From Pontibacter ummariensis (GTDB lineage Bacteria; Bacteroidota; Bacteroidia; Cytophagales; Hymenobacteraceae), in assembly GCF_900188175.1 (NCBI RefSeq), contig NZ_FZOQ01000007.1, forward strand, positions 154,316-218,315: a stretch of 64,000 nt of DNA. Direction: 5' to 3'. Numbering within the stretch: position 1 is the stretch's first letter; each line of letters begins with the position of its first letter. The notes beneath the pieces are model-generated. The model was given only the letters and a program-made list of their open reading frames with translations, ran no database searches and was not told where the DNA came from. This document shows positions 17,024 through 26,042 of the stretch, one piece after another. The position numbers and the translations under genes are program-made.

Positions 17024-17122
17024 AGTCTATAAGGTCGGTTGGTGCTATTGCTAAGTGTTTACCGTTGAAATAAGCACTTTGTTTAAGAAAGGGCATGGAA
17101 TGCCATAGCCACTATGTATCGG

Positions 17123-18253
17123 TTACCCCTGTTCGCTGTTTCTTTTATCCTTATACGAGGGCGGCGGACTAACTTCTGTGTGCTCCTGCCATGCCAGCTT
17201 AAAGGCGACCTGCCGGATTCCCGGCTTTACCCCTTCCCTCTGCAGTAACATGCTCTGAGCCTGCGGCAGCTGGAACACATCGGGCACAGTATTGACAGCG
17301 CCGGCAGGTACGTGCAATGCGTGCAGGTGCTGTAACAGGGTGTTGCGTTCCCATTGCAGAATCAGTGGCCGTAGCTGCTCGTTCACTTCCTCCCGGTGCC
17401 GTACCCGGTTGTAATTCGTGCTGTAGCGCTCGTCCAGCGCAAAGTCCTCCACGCCCAACACCCTGCAAAGCCTCCGGAACTGCCTGTCGTCGCCAACCGC
17501 CAGCACCAGCTGCTTTCCGTCCTGGGTAGTGTACACGCTGCCATAAGGTACGATTGTCGGGTGCTCGGAACCCATGCGCTTTGGTGGATAACCTGCTACC
17601 AGATAGTTGGTTCCCTGGTTTGCCAGTGCCGAGATAGCCGATTCCAGCAGGGACACCTGCACGAGGCTGCCCTGCCCCGTCCGCTCCCGTTGCAACAGGG
17701 CTACCAGCAACCCCTCCTTTAACTGGTGGGCAGTCAGGAGATCCATCAGCGCAACAGGCATTTTTGTAGGCGGCCCGTCTGGTTCGCCGTTCAGGTACAT
17801 GAAGCCGCTCTCTGCCTGTACCACCGCATCGTATCCTGCCCGGGCGTCGCCAGGGCCATAGCCTGTGATGTGCCCGTAGATCAGGTGCGGATTTATGCTT
17901 TTAAGCGTATCGTAGTCTACCTGCAATTTCTCCGCGTCACCCGGTTTATAGCTGGCGATGACTATATCGGCCAGCTTTACCAAAGCATACAGTTCCGCCA
18001 GATCCTCCTCCTGCAGCAGGTCTAAGGCGAAAGACTCTTTCCCCCAGTTAGCAGCGCAGAAATAAGCAGGAGTATCGGTATCAGCCGGTTCCGTAGGAAG
18101 CTTCCAGGTTCTGGTCACGTCGCCGCCTGTGGCGGCGTTCTCCACTTTAATAACCTGCGCCCCCAGTTCGGCAAAGAACTGCCCCACACTAGGCCCTGCC
18201 AGCACACTCGCCAGCTCCAACACAAGCATGTTCTTGAATATAGGATCTTGCAT
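17123..18253 (-). CDS. CaiB/BaiF-type (class III) CoA transferase
   Basis: 376 residues. It begins FKNMLVLELASVLAGPSVGQFFAELGAQVIKVE, the first conserved block of family III CoA transferases. The catalytic Asp follows in AVVQAESGFMYLNGEPDGPPTKMPVALMDLL, in its usual place near residue 170. The GSEHPTIVPYGSVYTTQDG block is also typical. The enzyme moves CoA between acids through an aspartyl-CoA anhydride; the substrate cannot be told from sequence. It follows yebC after a terminator and is probably its own unit. Confidence 0.92.
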   Translation of the reverse strand: MQDPIFKNMLVLELASVLAGPSVGQFFAELGAQVIKVENAATGGDVTRTWKLPTEPADTDTPAYFCAANWGKESFALDLLQEEDLAELYALVKLADIVIASYKPGDAEKLQVDYDTLKSINPHLIYGHITGYGPGDARAGYDAVVQAESGFMYLNGEPDGPPTKMPVALMDLLTAHQLKEGLLVALLQRERTGQGSLVQVSLLESAISALANQGTNYLVAGYPPKRMGSEHPTIVPYGSVYTTQDGKQLVLAVGDDRQFRRLCRVLGVEDFALDERYSTNYNRVRHREEVNEQLRPLILQWERNTLLQHLHALHVPAGAVNTVPDVFQLPQAQSMLLQREGVKPGIRQVAFKLAWQEHTEVSPPPSYKDKRNSEQG

Positions 18254-18359
18254 TCTTTCTGTAATCCTTCATTTATGGATAAAAGTACTTTCGGCACCTT
18301 ATTACGACAATAGCTGCTACCCTTCAAAGCAATAAAAAGGGAAAGCATTTCAAATAAGA

Positions 18360-18385
18360 GAGCCGCAAACCAAAGTCTGCGGCTC
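18360..18385 (-). terminator. Terminator after yebC
   Basis: GAGCCGCA (18360-18367) and TGCGGCTC (18378-18385) are exact inverted repeats. Reading on the minus strand the hairpin is followed by TCTTATTTG. It lies 27 bases past the yebC stop. Confidence 0.75.
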
Positions 18386-18412
18386 CCTTACTTCTTTCCT
18401 GTTAAGCTTAGC

Positions 18413-19174
18413 CTAGCTTTCCAATTCTGCCATCACCTCGTCGCTCAGCTCCAGGTTGTGGTATACCTTCTGCACATCGTCATCATCCTCCATCGCGTCG
18501 ATTAGCTTCAGCACGCTCCTGACAGCATCCGGGTCTTCCACCTTCACAGTCGTCTGCGGGATGCGCTGCAGCTCTGCGTTCTCCAGCTCCAAGTCCAACG
18601 CCTCTACTTTTTTCTGCAGGGCCCCAAAGTCTTCCATGGCACTGTAGATAGTAACATACTCCTCCTCAAACTCAATTTCCTCAGCCCCCGCGTCGATCAA
18701 CTCCAGCATCAGTTCTTCATCGTTCAGGGGTTTCTCGGGGTCGCGCTTTACCACAAACACGCCCTTCCGGTCGAAAAGAAAGTCGACCGAGCCATTGGTA
18801 CCCAGGCTGCCGTTATTCTTGTTAAAGATGGTGCGCAGATTTTGTACTGTCCGGTTAATGTTATCCGTCAAACACTCCACAAACACAGCAACTCCATGCG
18901 GCGCATAGCCCTCGTATGTCACCTCTGTATAATCACCGGCATCCCCGCCTTCCCCTTTCTTAATGGCCCGCTCAATGTTATCCTTGGGCATGTTGGCCGC
19001 TTTACTGGCCTGTATAGCCAGGCGAAGGCGGGGGTTACCGTCAGGGTCAGGGCCGCCTCCCTCTTTTACGGCTACTGTTATCTCTTTTATCAGCTTTGTA
19101 AAGATCTTGGAGCGCTTCGCATCCAGGGCTCCTTTTTTTCGCTTTATGGTTGACCACTTGCTGTGTCCTGACAT
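18413..19174 (-). CDS. yebC: YebC/PmpR family regulator
   Basis: 253 residues, beginning MSGHSKWSTIKRKKGALDAKRSKIF, the near-invariant start of this family. Further blocks include AIKKGEGG, YEGYAPHGVAVFVECLTDN and KNNGSLGTNGSVDFLFDRKG. Family members act as DNA-binding regulators, or assist ribosomes at proline stretches (reported for the YebC/YeeN group). The acidic C-terminus (EDDDDVQKVYHNLEL) is normal. Upstream on the same strand is a terminator at 19262-19296 preceded by two tiny ORFs. Confidence 0.95.
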   Translation of the reverse strand: MSGHSKWSTIKRKKGALDAKRSKIFTKLIKEITVAVKEGGGPDPDGNPRLRLAIQASKAANMPKDNIERAIKKGEGGDAGDYTEVTYEGYAPHGVAVFVECLTDNINRTVQNLRTIFNKNNGSLGTNGSVDFLFDRKGVFVVKRDPEKPLNDEELMLELIDAGAEEIEFEEEYVTIYSAMEDFGALQKKVEALDLELENAELQRIPQTTVKVEDPDAVRSVLKLIDAMEDDDDVQKVYHNLELSDEVMAELES

Positions 19175-19261
19175 AAAATTATACTGTTTTTTAATGCAAA
19201 AGACGGAATACTATCAAAGAAGTAACAGGACAAAATAACTCAAAAATTCCTGAAATAACAT

Positions 19262-19296
19262 AAAAAGAGCAGCCTTACCGGCTCGTAAGGCTGCTC
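19262..19296 (-). terminator. Terminator downstream of a 27-codon ORF
   Basis: GAGCAGCCTTAC (19267-19278) and GTAAGGCTGCTC (19285-19296) are exact 12-bp arms. On the minus strand TTTTT follows directly. It can only end a minus-strand transcript arising between 19296 and the DEAD-box gene, implying that the short ORFs there are transcribed. Confidence 0.85.
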
Positions 19297-19332
19297 CTGT
19301 AAAAACTATTTATCTCTGTTTCTGATGCTACG

Positions 19333-19416
19333 CTACAGTAGCATGAAGATCGCATTTATAATGTTCAGGCCCAACAACAAGAAGAAGTTCGGCCAGCTTA
19401 GTATTAGTTTTTTCAT
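19333..19416 (-). CDS. Candidate 27-residue single-helix membrane peptide
   Basis: The ORF begins MKKLILSWPNFF and is otherwise almost wholly hydrophobic to the stop at 19333. Two N-terminal Lys and one continuous helix fit a tiny inner-membrane peptide. A strong terminator follows 37 bases after the stop, which supports a real transcript. A 37-codon ORF ends 3 bases before its ATG. Too short for family assignment; chance cannot be excluded. Confidence 0.4.
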   Translation of the reverse strand: MKKLILSWPNFFLLLGLNIINAIFMLL

Positions 19417-19419
19417 CTT

Positions 19420-19533
19420 TTAAACTGTATAAACATATAATAAAGAAGTATTTAGGATTTCGTTCGGGCTTCTTTTCCCTGTAAATTCATACGCTTGTGG
19501 TTTTACGATGTTGCTGTTTAGGATTATTTTCAT
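19420..19533 (-). CDS. Possible 37-residue ORF upstream of the membrane peptide
   Basis: It begins MKIILNSNIVKPQAY and ends TSLLYVYTV, with TAA followed by AAG and then the ATG of the 27-codon ORF. No hydrophobic helix and no known motif. Its only support is the tight arrangement with the next ORF and the terminator beyond it. Confidence 0.2.
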   Translation of the reverse strand: MKIILNSNIVKPQAYEFTGKRSPNEILNTSLLYVYTV

Positions 19534-19819
19534 AAATATTAACACATACAAGTTGTCATATATAGTCGCGAGCTTCGGTAGCACCAAGAGATGCTATTGT
19601 TACTGAGGCTGCCGGGCGCCCCTCTGATCAGGGCTCTCCGTTTTATGGTCGTGAAAGCCCGCTAACCGTACGTACAGGTGTTTATTACCTGACAGCCTAG
19701 GGATTAAATGTTGCGTTAAGTTGCAGGCCACTGTATAAACAACATTTTTATAGTATATTTACTTTGGAAAGCTTTATAGCCTTACAGTTCGTTAGGCTAC
19801 TAGTACAACACTAAACTTC
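19534..19819 (+). other. Long region ahead of the DEAD-box helicase
   Basis: About 290 bases without a supported gene. A TTACTTTG box near 19759-19766 is one base from the TAnnTTTG consensus and could start helicase transcription. Several GC-rich inverted segments lie between 19600 and 19700, but no clear terminator or known riboswitch pattern is seen. Confidence 0.35.
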
Positions 19820-21283
19820 TTGAATTTGGACTTCAGTTCTTTTAACCTACACGACGACGTACTTACCGGGATCAGCTCCATGGGCTATAATAATCCCACA
19901 CCAGTGCAGGAGCAAGCCATCCCCCTTATCCTGGAGCGCAAAGACATGATTGCCTGCGCGCAGACAGGAACCGGCAAAACAGCAGCTTACCTTCTGCCTC
20001 TTATCGACCGTATTTCGCATGAGGGCTACGAGCATACCAGTACCCTTATCTTGGTGCCTACCCGCGAGTTGGCCAAGCAAATAGATGAGCAGGTAGAGGG
20101 CTTTGGCTATTTCGCCTCTGTTAGCTCCATTGCCATCTATGGTGGCAACAAGGGGGATGACTGGGAACAGCAGAAGCGAGCCCTCACCACCGGTGCCGAT
20201 ATTATCATTGCCACGCCTGGTCGCCTTATATCACACATGGCCATGGGCTATGTGAAGCTGGACCAGCTCAACCACCTGGTGCTCGACGAGGCAGACAAGA
20301 TGCTGGACATGGGCTTTATGGACGACCTCCTCAAGATCATTAACCAGCTGCCAAAGGAGCGCCAGACCCTGCTGTTCTCAGCTACCATGCCGCGCAAGAT
20401 CCGGGACCTGGCACAGCAGATCCTTCAGAACCCGGAGGAGATAAACCTGGCCATCTCTAAGCCAGCCGAAGGCATCGACCAACGCATCTACCTGACCTAC
20501 GACAACCAGAAGCTGCCCCTGCTGGAGCACCTACTACGGGAACTGGACGTGCAGAGCATGATCATCTTTACCTCCCGTAAGTCAAACGTGAACCAGATCG
20601 TGCGCTCTTTGCAGAAAATGGGTTTTACTGCCGAGGGTATCCAATCGGATATGACGCAGGACGAGCGTGAGCGGGCTTTGCAGGGCTTTAAAAACAAGCA
20701 GTACCAGATCGTGGTAGCGACCGATATCCTTTCCAGGGGCATCGACATCGACAGTCTGAGCCACGTGGTGAACTTTGACATGCCACAGGATGCGGAGGAC
20801 TACGTACACCGTGTAGGCCGTACAGCCCGTGCTGCCTCTACCGGTATGGCGATCACCTTCGTGAACGAGAAGGACATGTACCGTGTGCAGAAGGTGGAGC
20901 GCCTGATCGAGCGTGAGTTGCCGAAACTGCCTTTACCAGACGGCTTTGGGGCAGGACCGGCCTATGAACCAGGCAAGCGCCACGACATGGGCAGCCATCG
21001 CCACCGGGGCGGTAACAAACCTGGCTCCGGAGGCAGCAACAAAAACCACCGCAGCAAGCACCACAGAAACAGAAAGCCACCCGGGCAGCGCCACGAGGAG
21101 GGCAACGACAGACCTATTAAAGCGGCGAACCAAGGCCCGCGCCCCGAGGGGCAAAGTAGTGCTGCGGCGGGTGAAGGGAATGCCAACAGAAAGCGTAAAC
21201 GCAACAATCGAAACAGGAACAGTAACCGCAACGGTGCCCAGGGGCAGCGACCACAGGGAGAAAACCAACAGCCGGCTTCTTAA
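19820..21283 (+). CDS. DEAD-box ATP-dependent RNA helicase
   Basis: 487 residues starting at a TTG: an in-frame stop at 19793 leaves no upstream ATG, and the N-terminus MNLDFSSFNLHDDVLTG matches the family. Motifs: Q-motif (TPVQEQAIP), Walker A AQTGTGKT, PTRELA, TPGRL, DEAD (about 155), SAT, and C-terminal ATDILSRGIDI and HRVGRTAR. After about residue 375 the tail is low-complexity, rich in Arg, Asn, Gly, Lys and Gln, as in RhlE-type proteins, and likely binds RNA. Such proteins remodel ribosome precursors or mRNA, often in the cold. A terminator follows. Confidence 0.94.
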   Translation: MNLDFSSFNLHDDVLTGISSMGYNNPTPVQEQAIPLILERKDMIACAQTGTGKTAAYLLPLIDRISHEGYEHTSTLILVPTRELAKQIDEQVEGFGYFASVSSIAIYGGNKGDDWEQQKRALTTGADIIIATPGRLISHMAMGYVKLDQLNHLVLDEADKMLDMGFMDDLLKIINQLPKERQTLLFSATMPRKIRDLAQQILQNPEEINLAISKPAEGIDQRIYLTYDNQKLPLLEHLLRELDVQSMIIFTSRKSNVNQIVRSLQKMGFTAEGIQSDMTQDERERALQGFKNKQYQIVVATDILSRGIDIDSLSHVVNFDMPQDAEDYVHRVGRTARAASTGMAITFVNEKDMYRVQKVERLIERELPKLPLPDGFGAGPAYEPGKRHDMGSHRHRGGNKPGSGGSNKNHRSKHHRNRKPPGQRHEEGNDRPIKAANQGPRPEGQSSAAAGEGNANRKRKRNNRNRNSNRNGAQGQRPQGENQQPAS

Positions 21284-21303
21284 CAAGAAACGACACCAGA
21301 AGG

Positions 21304-21325
21304 AAAGCCGCTAAAAAGCGGCTTT
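21304..21325 (+). terminator. Terminator after the DEAD-box gene
   Basis: AAAGCCGCT and AGCGGCTTT are exact 9-bp arms around AAAA, 20 bases past the stop. The T-run is short (TTT within the arm). Confidence 0.75.
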
Positions 21326-21429
21326 CGCTGTTAAGGGGCTCAGCCCAGCAACGGCTGCAGTGCAGAATTACTGCAAGTATCTTCAGAAGCGCTATTACGA
21401 CAATCCGACACCCACCAAACCAGAAACAC

Positions 21430-21897
21430 ATGAAGCGGACATTATTATCTGGAATCGGTGCCTTGGGCACAGCCCTGCTTTTTGTCTCCTGTCATAAACA
21501 GGATTGCGGGGCATGCTTTAGTCCTCCTCAGCCTCTTAAAATAGCACTTATAGCTGCACAGACGGGTGACAACCTGCTGAATGCCGCCCCGTATCACCCG
21601 GATTCTGTACAGCTGTTTTATGTAAAGGATTCTAGGCAGGTGAAAGTACCGTTCAAGGTGATGCCCTATGCGGGCCTTGGCCCTGTAATACACAGCTCCG
21701 ACCTTTCCTGGCTCAGTCTCTCCGATGCACATACTTTTTATTTGTACCTAAACCAAAACGACACGGATACCTTATATGTAAAAACTGTTGCAAAGTCCAG
21801 CGACTGCTGCACTTCTCACCCTCTGGAGTCTTTTCTTGTAAATGGAGAGCAGGTGCCCCAAGACAGAGGGACAGATGTTTACACCGTAGAAAAATAA
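21430..21897 (+). CDS. Predicted lipoprotein, unknown function
   Basis: 155 residues. The signal peptide ends in the lipobox LFVSC (Cys at about residue 21). It is followed by the Cys-rich stretch HKQDCGACFSPP and later SSDCCTSHP. The remaining chain is beta-rich, with no domain I recognise. It probably faces the periplasm or cell surface. The nicotinamidase gene follows 58 bases later and may be co-transcribed. Confidence 0.7.
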   Translation: MKRTLLSGIGALGTALLFVSCHKQDCGACFSPPQPLKIALIAAQTGDNLLNAAPYHPDSVQLFYVKDSRQVKVPFKVMPYAGLGPVIHSSDLSWLSLSDAHTFYLYLNQNDTDTLYVKTVAKSSDCCTSHPLESFLVNGEQVPQDRGTDVYTVEK

Positions 21898-21955
21898 GTT
21901 CTGCTTTTTAGCAGCTGCAACCTGATTGAGCAAAAGACCACACAAATTGTACCTT

Positions 21956-22567
21956 ATGAAAGCTTTACTACTAATTGATATACAAAACGATTTTCTGCCG
22001 GGCGGCGCCCTGGCGGTTCCTGAGGGAGATGCCATTCTCCCCACCGTCAACCGGCTACAGGAGCACTTTGACCTGGTTGTGGCGACACAGGACTGGCACC
22101 CGGCGGGGCACAAGAGTTTTGCCTCGAGCCATGCCGGTAAAAAGCCGTTTGATGTGATAGAACTGCACCACTTAGAGCAGGTGCTGTGGCCCGACCACTG
22201 CGTGCAGGGAACCCCTGGAGCGGCCCTCGCAGCAGACCTGGACACCAGGAAGGTAGAAGCAGTTTTCAGGAAAGGCACTAACCCCGAGATAGACAGCTAT
22301 AGTGGCTTTTATGACAACGGGAGGCTGAAGTCGACCGGCCTGGCCAACTACCTACGGGGCAGACAAATAACGCAGGTGTATGTTGCCGGCCTGGCTGCAG
22401 ATTACTGCGTGTACTATACTGCCAAAGACGCCCTGACGGAGGGCTTCGAGACCTATTACCTAGAGGATGCAACAAGGGCCATAAGCGCGAAGGGCTTTGA
22501 AGCGGCCAAAGCAGATTTTAGCAGCAGGGGGGGCAGTATTATCCAGAGCTCCTCTTTGCTAACATAA
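21956..22567 (+). CDS. pncA: Nicotinamidase (PncA)
   Basis: 203 residues from the ATG at 21956; a longer frame opens at a TTG at 21926. It hydrolyses nicotinamide to nicotinate and ammonia for NAD salvage. The catalytic triad is visible: D8 in LLIDIQNDF, K106 in VFRKGTNP and C151 in AADYCVYYT. The metal site DWHPAGH is at residues 46-52. Length is normal. A terminator lies just downstream. Confidence 0.95.
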   Translation: MKALLLIDIQNDFLPGGALAVPEGDAILPTVNRLQEHFDLVVATQDWHPAGHKSFASSHAGKKPFDVIELHHLEQVLWPDHCVQGTPGAALAADLDTRKVEAVFRKGTNPEIDSYSGFYDNGRLKSTGLANYLRGRQITQVYVAGLAADYCVYYTAKDALTEGFETYYLEDATRAISAKGFEAAKADFSSRGGSIIQSSSLLT

Positions 22568-22931
22568 GCACAGACACCATAAAAACGAAAGCCGGCCTAC
22601 AACAGGATCGGCTTTTTCTGTTGCTTCCCGAACAGCCCTGCGGGCATTTGATCTTGTTCTTTGTAAGCCAGCCTGTTTCCTGACCATACTTTTTTGTTGT
22701 TTAACCAATAAATAACCGTCACCTATAGTTTTAGTCGACATATTCTTATATATTGTCTTTGCAGAGGAACATTAAAATTCTCTTAGTTCCCAATTTACTA
22801 GTGCTTTTAGGACAAAGCCGGGCAAACCTGCCTGATGTGTAAAGGAGAAGTGTGAGACCTGAAAGTGAGCGTGTTGGCACAGACTACACGCAACAGAATA
22901 TTTAGCGTGCTCACTAAAACTACCTATACGC
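22568..22931 (+). other. Intergenic region before the outer-membrane receptor
   Basis: 364 bases holding the pncA terminator (22588-22617) and a TGTCTTTG box at 22754-22761, one base from the -7 consensus. That box would give a leader of about 165 bases for the receptor gene. No further gene is supported. Confidence 0.4.
22588..22617 (+). terminator. Terminator after pncA
   Basis: AAAGCCG (22588-22594) and CGGCTTT (22609-22615) around a 14-base loop, followed by further T residues. Confidence 0.7.
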
Positions 22932-25394
22932 ATGAAACAAACTCTGTTACTGGCTTTATGCCTGGTAATCCACTCTTTAGCCTGGGCGCAAAGCCCAGCA
23001 AGCGGCACCATCAAAGGCACGGTGGTCGATTCTGTCAGCCAGAAGCCCCTCGGTTACGTAACTGTCGTCGCCAGCCTGCCAGATAAAGATGAACCTATTA
23101 AAACTACCTTTACCCAGGACAAGGGCACGTTTGAAATCACCGGTTTGCCACTGGCAACCTACAAGCTTATCCTTACCTATGTGGGCTATAAGCCCTTTTC
23201 TATGCAGGTACCAGCCCTAGAGGCAGGCCGAACAGTGGCAGACTTGGGGCAGATCCGCATTGCCCCTTCTGCCAAACAGCTACAGGAAGTAGAGGTAACG
23301 GCCGAAAAGATGCTCATTACCCAGGACATCGATAAGATCAGCTACAATGTAGAGTTTGACCCGGAAAGCAAAACGATCACCGCCCTCGATATGCTGCGCA
23401 AAGTGCCCATGCTCAGCCTCGACTCTGAAGAGAACATCAAGCTAAACGGCAGCGGCAGTTTTAAAGTACTGGTAAACGGCAAGGCCTCGACCCTCTTTGC
23501 CCGCAATCCGAAGGATGTGTTCCGGAGCATGCCTGCCAATACCATTAAGCGTATCGAAGTTATTACAGACCCGCCTGCTAAGTACGACGCCGAGGGAATA
23601 GGCGGTATTATCAACGTGATTACACACAACGAGCCTAAGAATGGCTACAATGGCAGCGTGTACCTCTCGCAAAGCACCCCCAACAGCCGGTACGGGTCTG
23701 CCAACGTTACGGCGAAAGTAGGCAAGTTCGGGCTGTCGGCTTATGGCGGCACGAATAAGTTTGTCAGCCCTCGCTATACCTCCACTTTCGAGCGCCTTAA
23801 CAAGAACACAGGGGCAAGAGTAGCGCAAACAGGTAGCGGCGATAACGAGAGCCGCTTTAACTATGTGGATGCGGAGATGAGTTACGAACTGGATACCCTG
23901 AATTTGTTCTCTGCCAAGTTCAGCCTGAACGGGAGCGATTACGCGTCTGAGGGCATACAGCTATTAGAGGAGCTAAACGGAGCAGGCGTGCCCACCTTGG
24001 GCTACGAGCGCATTACGCCTAGCGCAGGCCATTGGTATAATTATGAAGCAGGCCTCGACTACCAGCATACTTTTAAGCGCAACAAAAATCAACTGCTGAC
24101 GCTCTCTTACAAGCTTGGCAACGAACAGAACGGCAGCGAATCTGACCTGCTGTTTAACAGCGTCCTGAATTACCGGGGGCCCCTGGAAACCCGGACGCTC
24201 AACGATGGCCAATCGATGGAGCAGACCTACCAGGCCGACTACGTGCACCCTTTTAAGAAGCATACCCTGGAGATAGGAGTTAAAACCATCCTCCGGGACA
24301 ATGGCAGTGATTACTTCTACCGCAACTATAACCCGGAAAGCGACACGTATGAGGAAGTGCCGGGGCTAAGCAATGAGTTCGACTATAGCCAGGACATCTA
24401 CGCAGCGTATACATCTGCCAGCCTTCGCTTTGAGAAATGGGGACTACGGGCGGGCACGCGCCTGGAACAGACCGTGGTGGATGCGAACTTCAAGTCATCG
24501 GGATCCGTGGCAGAACAGGACTACGTAAACCTGATCCCGAGCCTGACCCTTACCCGCACCTTAAAGAACATGGCTAGCTTAAAGGCCTCATACACGCAGC
24601 GGATTGAGCGGCCTAGCCTGTACTACCTCAACCCCTACGTAAACAGGATAAACGAAAAAAGCATCTCCTACGGTAATCCAAACCTGGTAGCGGCGACCAG
24701 CCATGTGTTTAGCCTGGCCCATAGCTTCTTTAAAGGTAGCAACTCCTTAAACACCACCCTGACGCACGCCTTTACCAACAACGCCATCCAAAACTACACG
24801 ACCTATAACTCTGCCGACTCGGTAAGTAGCAGCACTTATGGCAACATCGGCAAAAACAGCACCACAACGCTTTCGCTCAGCGGCAACGCTACAGCGTTTA
24901 AAAAGCTAAGCCTAAGCCTGAACGGCTCCCTTTCCTACAGCGATTTGAGCGGGAACATAAGTGGTCAGGACTTACAGAACAGCGGCATCAGCGGCTATAT
25001 GTACAGCTATGCCAGCTACCGTTTCGAGAAAAACTGGCGCGCCAGTGTGAACCTGGGCTATTATGCACCGCGTGTGCTGCTCCAGGGCAAGTCGTCGGGG
25101 CAGTTCTGGAACGGTGTTTCGGTGAGCAAGAGCTTCCTGAAGGACCAGAAAGCCAGCGTAAGCCTATCTGTGCAGAGCCCGCTCAACAAGTACTTTACCT
25201 ATTACAATGAGCTGAATGGACCTGATTTTTACCAACGCAGCGAAAACCGGAACATACGTCGCCGGATCAGCATCGGCGTCAACTACAAGTTCGGCAAGCT
25301 GAAAGAAGACATTAAGCGTACCAGACGCGGTATCAAGAATGATGACTTGAAAAGCGGGGGAGACAGCAATAGCAGCGGCGGGAACGGGAACTAA
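22932..25394 (+). CDS. Outer-membrane beta-barrel receptor (TonB-receptor-like)
   Basis: 820 residues. The signal peptide ends in AWAQ (residue 20). A carboxypeptidase-regulatory-like beta-sandwich follows (about 25-105: GTIKGTVVDSVSQKPLGYVTV, GTFEITGLPLATYKL). Next is a plug-like region (about 115-215, with KLNGSGSFKVLVNGKAS and RIEVITDPPAKYDAEGIGGIINV). The rest is a long beta-barrel rich in aromatic and Asn/Ser residues. This layout fits the Bacteroidota outer-membrane family related to TonB receptors (OMP_b-brl_3). No partner SusD or transport gene lies next to it, and the substrate is unknown. Confidence 0.88.
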   Translation: MKQTLLLALCLVIHSLAWAQSPASGTIKGTVVDSVSQKPLGYVTVVASLPDKDEPIKTTFTQDKGTFEITGLPLATYKLILTYVGYKPFSMQVPALEAGRTVADLGQIRIAPSAKQLQEVEVTAEKMLITQDIDKISYNVEFDPESKTITALDMLRKVPMLSLDSEENIKLNGSGSFKVLVNGKASTLFARNPKDVFRSMPANTIKRIEVITDPPAKYDAEGIGGIINVITHNEPKNGYNGSVYLSQSTPNSRYGSANVTAKVGKFGLSAYGGTNKFVSPRYTSTFERLNKNTGARVAQTGSGDNESRFNYVDAEMSYELDTLNLFSAKFSLNGSDYASEGIQLLEELNGAGVPTLGYERITPSAGHWYNYEAGLDYQHTFKRNKNQLLTLSYKLGNEQNGSESDLLFNSVLNYRGPLETRTLNDGQSMEQTYQADYVHPFKKHTLEIGVKTILRDNGSDYFYRNYNPESDTYEEVPGLSNEFDYSQDIYAAYTSASLRFEKWGLRAGTRLEQTVVDANFKSSGSVAEQDYVNLIPSLTLTRTLKNMASLKASYTQRIERPSLYYLNPYVNRINEKSISYGNPNLVAATSHVFSLAHSFFKGSNSLNTTLTHAFTNNAIQNYTTYNSADSVSSSTYGNIGKNSTTTLSLSGNATAFKKLSLSLNGSLSYSDLSGNISGQDLQNSGISGYMYSYASYRFEKNWRASVNLGYYAPRVLLQGKSSGQFWNGVSVSKSFLKDQKASVSLSVQSPLNKYFTYYNELNGPDFYQRSENRNIRRRISIGVNYKFGKLKEDIKRTRRGIKNDDLKSGGDSNSSGGNGN

Positions 25395-25409
25395 AGGCTA
25401 GTTATGAAC

Positions 25410-25449
25410 AACATAGCCCCGTTACCTCTTCAAGTAGCGGGGCTATGTT
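25410..25449 (+). terminator. Terminator after the receptor gene
   Basis: AACATAGCCCCG (25410-25421) and CGGGGCTATGTT (25438-25449) are exact 12-bp arms, about 15 bases past the stop. Confidence 0.8.
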
Positions 25450-25557
25450 ATTAATACTTGTTTATCTAACTTACTTTGTTGAATAACCATAGTACAGCTA
25501 GCAGGAGTAGGCCTCTTGTTATGCCATAGTTGGATTACATAATTTGATAAATTATAA

Positions 25558-25911
25558 ATGAAAACTTATTTGAATAACTGCATTTGTACAGCGACTTTTC
25601 TGGTAGTTGCAGTCCTGGCAGCCTCCTGTGAAAAAGAAGAAAGCTCTACTCAATTTTATTGGGAACAAACAAAATGTTCAGACCCTTGGGGAACAGGTGA
25701 AAACAACACTAACACGGAAACAATTCTTGCAGTCACTAAATACCTGGAAGACAAAGGAGTCAGTGTATTAAATGTAAAGTTTGACAACAGATCGAAGTTA
25801 GGTTCACTGTGTGAGTCTTGTGGCTGTGGAACAGGGAAAAGGATTCTGATAACTGTACCTGAACAGGACTATAGGGACATCAAAAGCCTGAATTTCGTTA
25901 GGGAATCATAA
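25558..25911 (+). CDS. Small Cys-rich lipoprotein, conserved in Bacteroidota
   Basis: 117 residues. The signal peptide ends in the lipobox LAASC. The mature part has a KCSDPWGTG motif and, near residue 83, CESCGCGTGKRI followed by a hydrophobic strand (LITVPEQDYRDIKSLNF). I recognise this layout from small uncharacterised Bacteroidota lipoproteins. The paired Cys could bind metal or form disulfides. Compared with neighbours the gene is AT-rich, which may reflect transfer or low expression. Confidence 0.7.
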   Translation: MKTYLNNCICTATFLVVAVLAASCEKEESSTQFYWEQTKCSDPWGTGENNTNTETILAVTKYLEDKGVSVLNVKFDNRSKLGSLCESCGCGTGKRILITVPEQDYRDIKSLNFVRES

Positions 25912-25980
25912 CGTTCTCCCAAACAGTTTAGCCTTTATGCTCGGCTACACTTTGCAACTTGCTATGCCAGTTCGTTACAA

Positions 25981-26026
25981 ACTAAAAAGGCCTCCAGTAC
26001 GCTAACAGTACTAGAGGCCTTTTTAG
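25981..26026. terminator. Bidirectional terminator between convergent genes
   Basis: ACTAAAAAGGCCTC and GAGGCCTTTTTAGT are exact 14-bp arms, with GTAC/GTAC pairing inside the loop. A/T runs lie at both ends, so it can serve both the lipoprotein gene and menA. Confidence 0.85.
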
Positions 26027-26042
26027 TTTATAACAGCGTTCC

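Noticed and set aside
19560..19700. GC-rich folded segment before the DEAD-box gene, considered as tRNA or riboswitch
   Set aside because: No tRNA arms, no TTCG/GTTC loop in place, and no riboswitch pattern that I recognise.
20853..21286. Several antisense ORFs opposite the DEAD-box C-terminus
   Set aside because: They mirror the low-complexity Arg/Gly/Asn tail of the helicase; no start signals or domains.
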